DNA of 48,960 nt from an uncultured Flavobacterium sp. (GTDB lineage Bacteria > Bacteroidota > Bacteroidia > Flavobacteriales > Flavobacteriaceae): contig CANRKI010000006.1 in assembly GCA_947631175.1 (NCBI GenBank), forward strand, positions 1 to 48,960, read 5' to 3'. The number at the start of each line of letters is the position of its first letter. Position 1 is the first letter of the stretch. Below, piece by piece: positions 34,377 to 42,142 of the stretch. The translations under genes were made by a program, and so were the position numbers. A model generated the notes under the pieces. It searched no databases, was not told the origin of the DNA, and saw only the letters and a list, made by a program, of their open reading frames with translations.

Positions 34377-36632
34377 TTATTTTAAGTTGTAACGTACGCC
34401 AACAAATCCGCGGATTCCTTGGTTAGTTCCGTAGCTATAACTTGGGTCGAAAGTTAAGGCGTACGGGTTGGAAGGTGTTGCAATGGCGTTTCCGTTGTTA
34501 TCGAAATCGACACCGCGATCAAAGGGGTCGTTCGCGCGTGCAATTACAAATGGGTTTCCTTTGTTCACGGTCCAGTTTAAAAGGTTTTTTACACCGCCAT
34601 AAAATTCAAAATTAGCTAAACCTTTATAGGTTACTTGTATGTTTTGAATAGAGAATGGTTTAGAATGATCTCGGCGCGGATCGAGCTCGCCTAATGTTGG
34701 TAAACGCATGCCGCCGTATAAATTACCCGTATAATCGATGGTTAAGTTTGTTTTAGGAATGTCGTAAGCAATGCTCCAAGTACCTGTAAAACGTTCGGTT
34801 AACATTTGACGTGTGGTTTGGCTGTTCTCGGTTTTATTAACGTCCATAGCGGTTACCCCAAGCATTAATTTTAATCCGTTAGTTAAAGTTGCATCGGCGT
34901 TTAAACTGATTCCTTTGGATACGGCATATCCGTCTAAATTATCGTAAATAATTTGGTTGGGATGCGTGTCGTAATCCGGAATAATTTGGTTGGTAAAATG
35001 AGTGTACCAAGTACTTGCCTCGAAACTATAGTAATTTCCAGAATCGCCGTATATCTTTTTTAAATAGTTAAGATTTACGTTGTACGATTGTTCTGGTTTA
35101 AGCTCGTTAGCAATAATTACATCACGAGATCCGGTTAATGCAGCGTGATCTTCGGTAAATAAATTTACCACTCTAAAACCGGTTCCGGCGTTAATACGTA
35201 ACACATCAAAATCTGTAAACTTGTAGCGGTATGCAATACGTGGTGTAAAGATGCTCCCATGATTGGAATTGTAATCGTAACGTGCACCAAGTAAAAGGTT
35301 TTGTTTTTCGGTTAACTTAATATCGTCTTGTACAAAAATACTTGGCATCCAATACTCGTCTGCGCTTGCAGTTGCTGGTGTGTTGTCGTTGTAATAATTG
35401 TAGCGAAAAGCTGTACCTAAAAGTAAATCATGCTTTCCGTAAGTTTTGGTGTGAATTAACTGCCCAAAACCTATGGTTTGTTTGGCTAAATAAGGTATGT
35501 CGCCATATACCGAGTTTTGGTCGTGATGCGTTACCGAAAAGTTAGCTTTTAGCGGAATATTCGTATTAAACTCGTAATTACCTAACATTTCCCAACGGTT
35601 TGTATAAATACTTTCGCCGTACACTTCATCTCCACCGCGATAGCTTTTATTCCATTGCATTTCGCCGCCCCAACGGTCTTCGTAAAAGTAGCGTCCGGCT
35701 AAAGAAAATGCTTTTCCGGATTTACGTTTAAAATCCCATTTTTGGAAAACTGAGGCACGTTTTTGTAAGGTTAAATCTGTAAAATTATCGTTGTTATTAT
35801 CAATTGGTGTGTCGTAATAAAAGGCGTTAACTCCGGTTAAAACGGTAGCCCACTTCCCTACTTTGGCGCTGTAACCTAAATCGATATTGGTTTCTGCCCA
35901 AGAGGTTGAAAAAATATCGGCCGAAAAGCGAGGCGTTTTAAATGCATCTTTTGTAATAACATTTATTAAACCTCCAATAGCTTCGGATCCGTATAATGAA
36001 GATGCTGGACCTTTAACAATTTCGACACGTTCGATTAATGAATTTGGAATTCCAGATAAACCATAAACTGTAGACAAACCACTTACAATTGGCATTCCGT
36101 CTATCAAAACCATGGTGTATGGACCTTCTAATCCGTTAATATGAATGTCACCAGTATTACAAACACTACAATTAATTTGCGGTTTTACCCCATTAACGGT
36201 TTGTAAACCTTCAAAAATATTTGCGGTTGGATTTTTCAGGAAAAATTCGTTCTGAATCACATCTACAGGCATCGGGCTATCAATGCGGCTCACAGCGCGC
36301 ATGGTTCCAGAAACCACGATTTCATCTAAAGCATCATCAAAATCCAGTTCAAAATTTACAATTGTATTTTGTTTATTTTTTAGACTAATAGTTTTAACTG
36401 CCGACTTTAATCCAACAAAACTTGCGGTAACTTTATACGTTCCGTCTGGAATATCAGATAAACTGTATTTTCCTTTGTCATCCGTTTGCTGTCCTATTTT
36501 TAGACTTTCGATTTGTACCGAAGCTCCTTCTAATCCTTGATTTTCCAGATTTACAATTCCCGAAATTTTATTTTGTGCAAAACTGAAAGTCGAAACTATA
36601 AGTAATCCAAAATGTAAAAGTATAAATTTCAT
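34377..36632 (-). CDS. TonB-dependent receptor, probable metal or metallophore uptake
   Basis: A 751-residue outer-membrane protein. Signal peptide ends near FAQ (20), followed by a carboxypeptidase-regulatory-like domain (22-100), a TonB-box-like EIVVSGT (104-110), the plug (about 118-228) and a 22-strand barrel ending in GVRYNLK with the usual aromatic-poor terminus. The plug contains a Cys155-x2-Cys158 pair in INCSVCNTGDI, close to the IDGMPIV loop, a possible metal ligand. It is divergent from a DtxR/MntR-type regulator and ZIP transporter, so iron, manganese or zinc supply is likely. A palindrome overlaps its -7 element. Confidence 0.9.
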   Translation of the reverse strand: MKFILLHFGLLIVSTFSFAQNKISGIVNLENQGLEGASVQIESLKIGQQTDDKGKYSLSDIPDGTYKVTASFVGLKSAVKTISLKNKQNTIVNFELDFDDALDEIVVSGTMRAVSRIDSPMPVDVIQNEFFLKNPTANIFEGLQTVNGVKPQINCSVCNTGDIHINGLEGPYTMVLIDGMPIVSGLSTVYGLSGIPNSLIERVEIVKGPASSLYGSEAIGGLINVITKDAFKTPRFSADIFSTSWAETNIDLGYSAKVGKWATVLTGVNAFYYDTPIDNNNDNFTDLTLQKRASVFQKWDFKRKSGKAFSLAGRYFYEDRWGGEMQWNKSYRGGDEVYGESIYTNRWEMLGNYEFNTNIPLKANFSVTHHDQNSVYGDIPYLAKQTIGFGQLIHTKTYGKHDLLLGTAFRYNYYNDNTPATASADEYWMPSIFVQDDIKLTEKQNLLLGARYDYNSNHGSIFTPRIAYRYKFTDFDVLRINAGTGFRVVNLFTEDHAALTGSRDVIIANELKPEQSYNVNLNYLKKIYGDSGNYYSFEASTWYTHFTNQIIPDYDTHPNQIIYDNLDGYAVSKGISLNADATLTNGLKLMLGVTAMDVNKTENSQTTRQMLTERFTGTWSIAYDIPKTNLTIDYTGNLYGGMRLPTLGELDPRRDHSKPFSIQNIQVTYKGLANFEFYGGVKNLLNWTVNKGNPFVIARANDPFDRGVDFDNNGNAIATPSNPYALTFDPSYSYGTNQGIRGFVGVRYNLK

Positions 36633-36657
36633 TTGGTTTAGAGTAGTTATAAATTAA

Positions 36658-36675
36658 TTTTAGACAAATCTAAAA
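36658..36675. promoter_or_regulatory. Candidate DtxR/MntR operator palindrome
   Basis: TTTTAGACAAATCTAAAA is a perfect 7-bp inverted repeat with a 4-bp spacer in the 92-bp gap between the divergent TonB receptor and regulator genes. It covers the receptor -7 element (TAGATTTG on the minus strand, 36672-36665) and sits just upstream of the regulator -7 at 36699, so one bound repressor could block both promoters. Confidence 0.6.
36665..36672 (-). promoter_or_regulatory. Promoter -7 element for the TonB receptor
   Basis: The minus strand reads TAGATTTG, matching TAnnTTTG, 32 bp before the receptor ATG, inside the palindrome described at 36658-36675. Confidence 0.5.
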
Positions 36676-36698
36676 ATATATTTTGAATAAAAAAACAT

Positions 36699-36706
36699 TA
36701 TATTTG
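36699..36706 (+). promoter_or_regulatory. Promoter -7 element for the DtxR-type regulator
   Basis: TATATTTG matches TAnnTTTG 18 bp before ATG 36725. A -33 would fall near 36676, next to the palindrome, but no TTG is seen there. Confidence 0.5.
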
Positions 36707-36724
36707 TTTCAAATAAAAAAAGTA

Positions 36725-37372
36725 ATGACACATTCTGAGGAAAATTATTTAAAAATTATATATCATTTATCACAAGCTCAGCCCAAAGGAGTTAGCACCA
36801 ATGCCATTGCCGAGATGATGGAAACGAAAGCTTCATCCGTTACAGACATGATTAAAAAGTTAGCCGATAAAGAATTGGTTGATTACCAACGCTATCAAGG
36901 TGTTAAAATGACCGAAATTGGACAACGTGAAGCTAAAATGATTATTAGAAATCACCGATTATGGGAAGTTTTTTTGGTTGATAAATTAAATTTCTCTTGG
37001 GACGAAGTACACGAAGTAGCCGAAGAATTAGAACATATTAAATCTGAAAAACTAATTAGTCGTTTAGACGAATTTTTAGGTTTTCCTACACACGATCCGC
37101 ACGGAGATCCTATTCCGGACAGAAATGGTGAGATTGTTAAAATAGAAAAATTCTTACTTTCTGATGCACCAACTAACAAACCTTTAATTTGTGTAGGTGT
37201 AAAAGATACTTCATCCGAGTTTTTACAGTATCTCGATAAAAACAAAATCGCATTAGGTTCTGCAATTGTAATTATCGATAAAGAAGATTTTGATTCTAGC
37301 TTAACCATAACAATAAACGGCCAGCAAATAATGCTGTCTAATAAAATAGCGACAAACTTATACGTAAAATAA
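36725..37372 (+). CDS. DtxR/MntR-family metal-dependent transcriptional regulator
   Basis: A 215-residue metal-sensing repressor. The winged helix (KGVSTNAIAEMMETKASSVT, about 21-40) is followed by YQGVKMTEIG, the dimerisation and metal-binding region (NHRLWEVFL, EVAEELEHIKSEKLI, FPTHDPHGDPIP) and a C-terminal SH3/FeoA-like domain from about residue 150. The His and Glu ligands typical of the family are present. Mn or Fe specificity is not clear. ATG 36725 gives MTHSEENYLKIIYHL, the usual family start. The ZIP gene follows after one base, so they form an operon. Confidence 0.93.
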   Translation: MTHSEENYLKIIYHLSQAQPKGVSTNAIAEMMETKASSVTDMIKKLADKELVDYQRYQGVKMTEIGQREAKMIIRNHRLWEVFLVDKLNFSWDEVHEVAEELEHIKSEKLISRLDEFLGFPTHDPHGDPIPDRNGEIVKIEKFLLSDAPTNKPLICVGVKDTSSEFLQYLDKNKIALGSAIVIIDKEDFDSSLTITINGQQIMLSNKIATNLYVK

Positions 37373-37373
37373 T

Positions 37374-38195
37374 ATGGAACACATAATTACTTATTTTTCA
37401 AGTATTTCTCCGGTTTTAGCAGCATTTTATGCTACATTATTTACTTGGGGATTAACTGCATTGGGAGCGTCAACTGTGCTTTTTTTTAAAAAATTAAATC
37501 AAGTTTTTCTCGACGGAATGCTTGGATTTACAGGCGGAGTAATGATCGCGGCAAGTTTTTGGAGTTTATTAAATCCAGCAATTGGTATGAGTCCAGGCGA
37601 AGGTTTTACAAAAGTTATGCCTGCTGCTTTAGGATTTATTGGCGGCGCACTTTTTTTATTTTCGCTCGATAAAATTTTACCACATTTACATATAAATCAT
37701 CCAGAAGATACCGCCGAAGGAGTAAAATCGGGTTGGCAAAAAACCACACTTTTAGTTTTAGCAATTACATTACATAACATTCCCGAAGGTTTAGCCGTTG
37801 GGGTTTTATTTGGTGGTGTAGCTGCGGGAATTCCAGAAGCATCCATTGCCGGCGCAGTTACATTAGCCATTGGAATTGGAATTCAAAATTTACCCGAAGG
37901 TATTGCTGTAGCCATGCCGTTACGCAGAATGGGAATGAGCCGTCGAAAAAGTTTTCTTTACGGTCAAGCCTCTGCATTGGTTGAGCCAGTTGCCGCTGTT
38001 ATTGGCGCCATGTCTGTAGCTTTTTTCACACCAATTTTACCTTACGCTTTGGCTTTTGCGGCTGGTGCTATGATTTTTGTAGTGGTCGAAGAGGTGATTC
38101 CAGAAACCCAGCAAAACGGTAATAACGATATCGCAACCTTAGGTTTAATTGCAGGTTTTGTTGTTATGATGATTTTAGATGTAGCTTTAGGATAA
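37374..38195 (+). CDS. ZIP-family divalent metal transporter
   Basis: A 273-residue inner-membrane protein with eight hydrophobic segments, of the GufA/ZupT type. TM4 has HNIPEGLAVGVLFGG and TM5 has IQNLPEGIAVAMPLR, the two (H/Q)N-x-PEG motifs that bind Zn, Fe or Mn. A third metal-site Glu lies in VVVEEVIPE of TM7. ZIP proteins move metal into the cytosol. Its ATG follows the regulator stop after one base, so the pair is co-transcribed and probably controlled by the metal it imports. Confidence 0.93.
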   Translation: MEHIITYFSSISPVLAAFYATLFTWGLTALGASTVLFFKKLNQVFLDGMLGFTGGVMIAASFWSLLNPAIGMSPGEGFTKVMPAALGFIGGALFLFSLDKILPHLHINHPEDTAEGVKSGWQKTTLLVLAITLHNIPEGLAVGVLFGGVAAGIPEASIAGAVTLAIGIGIQNLPEGIAVAMPLRRMGMSRRKSFLYGQASALVEPVAAVIGAMSVAFFTPILPYALAFAAGAMIFVVVEEVIPETQQNGNNDIATLGLIAGFVVMMILDVALG

Positions 38196-38200
38196 ATTCT

Positions 38201-38330
38201 GGGCGTTCCGCGCACAAAAACTCCTAACGTCGTTTTATACGCGTCGTGCTGTTCGCACTCGCTACCGCTACATTTCATTTCGCGGTGAGCTCAAACAAAG
38301 CTTCCATCACTAACGCGCTAGCGCAATTGC
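38201..38330 (-). repeat. Interspersed intergenic repeat, copy D
   Basis: On the minus strand this reads GCGCGTTAGTGATGGAAGC, TTTGTTTGAGCTC, GAAATGAAATGTAGC, GCGAGTGCGAACAGCACGAC, AAAACGACGTTAGGAGTTTT and GTGCGCGGAACGCCC. It matches copy C block for block. It lies between the ZIP gene and a small lipoprotein gene. Confidence 0.8.
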
Positions 38331-38367
38331 ATTTAAAAAATATGTATCTTTAAACAAATCAAAAAAA

Positions 38368-38793
38368 ATGAAAAACAGCATATTATTTTCTTCAATAATA
38401 TTGTTACTTACTCTTTTATCTTGTAACACAAACAAAAAAGTGCAACAAACCGAAATTGTAAAACAACAAATTACAGAAAATGGGCACCATCCATTTAAAG
38501 TTACAGAAGTGATTGAAGATAGTCGTTGTCCAAAAGATGTGGATTGTGTTTGGCAAGGACAACTAATAGTGAAACTAGGCGCCTTTTTAAACGAGGAATT
38601 ATTAGAGGAACGCCAAATAAATTTAAACGCTATCTCAAATTCAGATATAGAATGGATTAATAAATTTTTAGACACTAATAAATCTAAATATGTTTACAAG
38701 TTGGTTGACGCTTCTTCAAAGCGTCTTTCAAAATCAAATAATATTGACCTAGAAGAATATAAAGTAAATATAATTGTTCAGGAAACAGAATAA
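38368..38793 (+). CDS. Small lipoprotein with DSRCP-type motif
   Basis: A 141-residue exported protein with lipobox LTLLSC (Cys19). The mature part holds VIEDSRCPKDVDCVWQGQ (49-66), with Cys54 and Cys60, a motif I know from many small Bacteroidota lipoproteins (DSRCP-x3-x-C-x-W-x-G) without assigned function. The pair probably forms a disulfide next to a conserved Trp and Gly. The C-terminal half is strand-rich. A TATCTTTA element lies at 38345-38352. It sits between a repeat copy and the feo operon terminator, convergent with feo. Confidence 0.75.
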   Translation: MKNSILFSSIILLLTLLSCNTNKKVQQTEIVKQQITENGHHPFKVTEVIEDSRCPKDVDCVWQGQLIVKLGAFLNEELLEERQINLNAISNSDIEWINKFLDTNKSKYVYKLVDASSKRLSKSNNIDLEEYKVNIIVQETE

Positions 38794-38836
38794 AAAAATC
38801 GAGCTTTTGGATGCTATCCAAAGCTCGATTTTTTTA
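38793..38836. terminator. Bidirectional terminator between DSRCP lipoprotein and feo operon
   Basis: A long stem of about 16-20 bp (AATCGAGCTTTTGGAT against ATCCAAAGCTCGATT, one bulge) with A and T runs overlaps the stop of the 42-residue feo-linked gene. Confidence 0.85.
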
Positions 38837-38962
38837 TTTTCCACAACCGCAATCTGTACCACAGTTGTCGTTTTTATCCTTCTTTTTAAAAATTTTTTTA
38901 TAAATAAGATATATAACTGTTAAGCCTACAATGCAATAGGCAATGATACTTTGCGTGTCCAT
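38834..38962 (-). CDS. FeoB-associated Cys-rich membrane protein
   Basis: A 42-residue gene. The reading frame runs from ATG 38962 to TAA 38834: a single N-terminal membrane span (about 6-21), a Lys-rich linker YKKIFKKKDK, then NDNCGTDCGCGK with four of its cysteines clustered at the C-terminus. This matches the small Cys-rich protein often placed directly after feoB in Bacteroidota. It may help assemble FeoB or sense iron or an iron-sulfur cluster, which is inference. It starts 7 bp past the feoB stop, so it is the last gene of the operon. Confidence 0.85.
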   Translation of the reverse strand: MDTQSIIAYCIVGLTVIYLIYKKIFKKKDKNDNCGTDCGCGK

Positions 38963-38969
38963 AATTTTT

Positions 38970-41012
38970 TTATTTAAGTATTTGATACGCTAAAAACGAA
39001 ACAATATAAGCAAAAACCGTCATCCCAACAGCTTGATAAATTGTCCATTTTAGCGAATTTGTTTCTTTACGTGTAATTGCAATAGTTGATATACATTGCA
39101 TTGCAAAAGCGTAGAAAAGTAAAATCGAAACACCTGTTGCAAGTGTAAATACTGGAGTTCCATCAGCACGAACTTCGTTACGCATAACATCTAAAATTAA
39201 TGTAAAATCCTCGTCTTTGGCGTGACTTCCAATATTGTATATTGTAGCTAATGTTCCAACAAATACTTCACGTGCAGAGAAAGACGTTAATACAGCAATT
39301 CCAATTTTCCAATCGTATCCTAACGGAGTAACTATTGGCTCAATAACCTTACCAATGTGGCCCATATACGAATTTTCAAGTTGAAAAGCTGCTATTTTAT
39401 CAGCCATAATATCTTCTGAAAGATTTTGAGAAGCATATTGCGTTGTTATAATCTGTTCTGCATTATCAAAACTTGTTGTTCCATGCGTCCCTAAAAACCA
39501 AAGTAAAACCGATAATGGTAAAATTATTTTTCCCGCTCCAAAAACAAAGGCTTTAGTTTTATCCCAAACATTATAAGCAACATTTTTAAAAATAGGTGCT
39601 CTATATTCTGGCATTTCAGAAATGAAATAACTTTTTCTGTCAGATTTTATAAATTTACTTAGTATCCAACCTGATAATATTGCAGCTAAGAAACCTAATA
39701 AATACATGGCTGTCATTACTAAAGATTGCCAAGTAAGAAATCCGAAAGCTTTAGTATCTGGAATTACCAGCGAAATAATAATTACATAAACTGGAATACG
39801 AGCCGAACAAGTTGTAAATGGTGTGATTAACATGGTAATTAATCGTTCTTTATTGTTTTCGATATTTCGAGCCGACATGATGGCTGGAATCGCACAAGCC
39901 GTTCCCGATATAAGCGGAACGATTGATTTACCATTTAAACCAAAAGGTCGCATTATTCTATCCATTAAAAAAACAACTCTACTCATATATCCTGATTCTT
40001 CAAGAATAGAAATGAAAAGGAACAGAATTGCAATTTGCGGGATAAATATTACAACACCATTAATACCGGCTATTAAACCATCGGTAATTAAATCGGTTAA
40101 TTTTCCGGCTGGTAAAGTATTTTTAAGCCAGTCATTAAAAGTTGCAAAAGTTTCGTCTATAAAATCCATTGGGATGCTTGACCATTCAAAAATAGATTGA
40201 AAAACCAATAGCATGATTCCAAAAAATATGACATACCCCCAAACTTTATGCGTTAAAATAGCATCTAATTTATAACGTAAACCTGTTGCCGTACTTGAAT
40301 CTTTTTTGTAATTATTTTTTAAAAATTCGTTTATAATTTGGTAGCGTTTAACCGTTTCTAAATGCTGTAGCTTTTTAATTTTAGAATCTGGAACTTCTTT
40401 TTTATCGTTTTCGATAGTTTGTAATAACCAATGCGAATAATCTGTAATTTTATGTTCTTCTGTGGCGATACTTGTAATATCAAATACAGAATTTGTAGCT
40501 AAACTTTTATAGTTTTTAATTGCTTGCTTTAAATCGTTTGTACCTGTATTTCCTTTAGCAGAAATTAATACAATTTTTGTATCAAACTTTTTTTCTAAAG
40601 CCTCAACATCAATAGTAATTCCGTTTGCTGTCATTCTATCAGCCATATTAATAGCTAAAATAGTTGGGAAACCAAGATCTTTAACTTGAGAAAACAAAAG
40701 TAAATTTCGTTTTAAATTCTCTACTTCGGCAACTAAAACAACTACATCTGGTTTGTCAGAATGATTGGTTTCAACGAGTAATTTTAAGGCTACTTCTTCA
40801 TCTAAAGAGGTTGGATTTATGGAGTATGTTCCTGGTAAATCAATAATTTCTGCTTTAGTTTCATCATCAATTTTGCAAATTCCTGTTTTCTTGTCAACAG
40901 TAATTCCTGGGTAATTTCCTACTTTTTGGTTTAAACCCGTTAAGGCGTTAAAAACCGATGTTTTTCCAACGTTTGGATTACCAATAAGTGCGACTTTAAT
41001 AGGTGTAGTCAT
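38970..41012 (-). CDS. feoB: Ferrous iron transport protein B
   Basis: FeoB imports Fe2+ across the inner membrane. The 680-residue protein has an N-terminal GTPase domain with G1 GNPNVGKTS (11-19), G3 DLPGTYS near 58-64 and G4 NMAD near 121-124, then a guanine-dissociation-inhibitor-like spacer and a membrane domain of about eight spans, with the Gate motif FTTCSARIPVY and SFSAREVFVGT near its second half. All main motifs are present; the length is in the lower normal range and there is no fused FeoA domain. It overlaps feoA by one base. Confidence 0.97.
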   Translation of the reverse strand: MTTPIKVALIGNPNVGKTSVFNALTGLNQKVGNYPGITVDKKTGICKIDDETKAEIIDLPGTYSINPTSLDEEVALKLLVETNHSDKPDVVVLVAEVENLKRNLLLFSQVKDLGFPTILAINMADRMTANGITIDVEALEKKFDTKIVLISAKGNTGTNDLKQAIKNYKSLATNSVFDITSIATEEHKITDYSHWLLQTIENDKKEVPDSKIKKLQHLETVKRYQIINEFLKNNYKKDSSTATGLRYKLDAILTHKVWGYVIFFGIMLLVFQSIFEWSSIPMDFIDETFATFNDWLKNTLPAGKLTDLITDGLIAGINGVVIFIPQIAILFLFISILEESGYMSRVVFLMDRIMRPFGLNGKSIVPLISGTACAIPAIMSARNIENNKERLITMLITPFTTCSARIPVYVIIISLVIPDTKAFGFLTWQSLVMTAMYLLGFLAAILSGWILSKFIKSDRKSYFISEMPEYRAPIFKNVAYNVWDKTKAFVFGAGKIILPLSVLLWFLGTHGTTSFDNAEQIITTQYASQNLSEDIMADKIAAFQLENSYMGHIGKVIEPIVTPLGYDWKIGIAVLTSFSAREVFVGTLATIYNIGSHAKDEDFTLILDVMRNEVRADGTPVFTLATGVSILLFYAFAMQCISTIAITRKETNSLKWTIYQAVGMTVFAYIVSFLAYQILK

Positions 41013-41242
41013 TATTGTTTAATTAATTCGATAGAGATTTCTTTTGCTAATTCTTTACGAATACTTAAAAAAGTATCGTTTATTTTTAGGTAGATTGGGC
41101 ATCCTAATAATGCTTTTTTTATCACTAAAACTTCACTGCCTGGGAAGCATCCCATTTCGACTAACTTTAATGGAATTGTAGTTTCTTCAAACTCTGAAAT
41201 AATTGCTTTTTGATTGATTTCTAGGGTATCAAGCGTTCTCAT
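41012..41242 (-). CDS. feoA: Ferrous iron transport protein A
   Basis: A 76-residue SH3-fold cytosolic protein that supports FeoB. It has the typical core VEMGCFPGSEVLVIKKALLGCPIYLKI and a final LAKEISIELI. The start overlaps feoB's operon order (feoA then feoB sharing one base), as in most bacteria. No DtxR-type palindrome equal to the one at 36658 is in its leader, only a single TTTAGA half-site at 41248-41253. Confidence 0.93.
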   Translation of the reverse strand: MRTLDTLEINQKAIISEFEETTIPLKLVEMGCFPGSEVLVIKKALLGCPIYLKINDTFLSIRKELAKEISIELIKQ

Positions 41243-41280
41243 TTTTATTTAGATTGAATTTAGTTTTGGATTTTGAATAA

Positions 41281-41310
41281 AAAAATTTAGAAAATAGTTT
41301 CTAAATTTTT
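41281..41310 (-). terminator. Terminator of the SCO gene
   Basis: A 13-bp perfect but AT-rich stem (AAAAATTTAGAAA / TTTCTAAATTTTT) with loop ATAG overlaps the SCO stop codon. Confidence 0.65.
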
Positions 41311-41983
41311 AATTTTTATCTCTCAATATTTTTATGTCTTCTATAAGTTTCTCCATGTCTTCCATTTTAGTTCCATCATAAAAGCCTCTAACGCGTCTTT
41401 TTTTATCAACTAAAATAAAATTTTCAGTATGTACCATATCATACATTTGACTTGGGTCGCCAGTTTTAACAGCCAAATACGATTTTCTAGCAATATAATA
41501 AATATCTTCCTTTTTGCCTGTAACTAAGTTCCATTTTTCTTCATTTACTCCCTTTTTTAAAGCGTATGCTTTTAAAACTTCAGGTGTATCGATCTCCGGA
41601 ATTACTGTATGTGATAAAATTTTCACATCATCCATCTGTTGTATTTGATCTTGTACCCAAACCATATTATCTGTCATAATTGGACAGATGGTTTGACAGG
41701 TAGTAAAAAAGAAATCGGCAATATAAATTGTGTTTTCGTAATCTTTATTGGTAATTGTTTTTCCGTTTTGATTGGTAAACTCAAAATCAGCAATATGGTG
41801 CATTTTTTTATTTGCAATGTGCTGTATGGTAGAGTCTACCATCTCTGCATTTACCATACTTGGGGTGTATATTGGTAATTGTTTTTGAGGTTTTAGTGCA
41901 TTGTAAAATAAAGTAAGAATAATTGCTGATAATGCAAACATAACTAAAAAAAAAAGTCGGTATTTTTTAAATAATTCTAACAT
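41309..41983 (-). CDS. SCO family copper chaperone
   Basis: A 224-residue membrane-anchored thioredoxin-fold protein. A single membrane span is at about 10-28. The copper ligands are present: Cys96-x3-Cys100 in FTTCQTICP and His185 in YDMVHTENF. SCO proteins usually deliver copper to the CuA site of cytochrome oxidase, or act as periplasmic thiol-reductases. No cox genes are in the window, so the partner is elsewhere. It is monocistronic and divergent from the M13 peptidase. Confidence 0.92.
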   Translation of the reverse strand: MLELFKKYRLFFLVMFALSAIILTLFYNALKPQKQLPIYTPSMVNAEMVDSTIQHIANKKMHHIADFEFTNQNGKTITNKDYENTIYIADFFFTTCQTICPIMTDNMVWVQDQIQQMDDVKILSHTVIPEIDTPEVLKAYALKKGVNEEKWNLVTGKKEDIYYIARKSYLAVKTGDPSQMYDMVHTENFILVDKKRRVRGFYDGTKMEDMEKLIEDIKILRDKN

Positions 41984-42002
41984 AGAACTTTATATTTTTT
42001 TA

Positions 42003-42010
42003 CAAAAATA
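42003..42010 (-). promoter_or_regulatory. Promoter -7 element for the SCO gene
   Basis: The minus strand reads TATTTTTG, an exact TAnnTTTG match 19 bp before the ATG at 41983. Confidence 0.45.
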
Positions 42011-42082
42011 CAAAAGCCTTTTGATTATGAGGTTAAAACTAATATAAATGCAAGCTTAATATAAAATTTGTGTGTTAAAAAC

Positions 42083-42115
42083 TTTGGCGTTATCTTTCAG
42101 ATATCTTTATATTTG
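42083..42115 (+). promoter_or_regulatory. Promoter of the M13 peptidase gene
   Basis: TTTG (42083-42086), 21 bp, then TATATTTG (42108-42115). The -7 is exact and the spacing slightly above 19. Confidence 0.55.
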
Positions 42116-42142
42116 TTAATAAGAACACTAACTTAAATAGTA

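Noticed and set aside
34206..38330. Repeats as small coding genes
   Set aside because: The four copies carry stops in all frames or lose frame between copies; conservation is at the DNA level in blocks.
41243..41308. DtxR-type operator in front of feoA
   Set aside because: Only one TTTAGA half-site is present and no second inverted half, so it is not supported.
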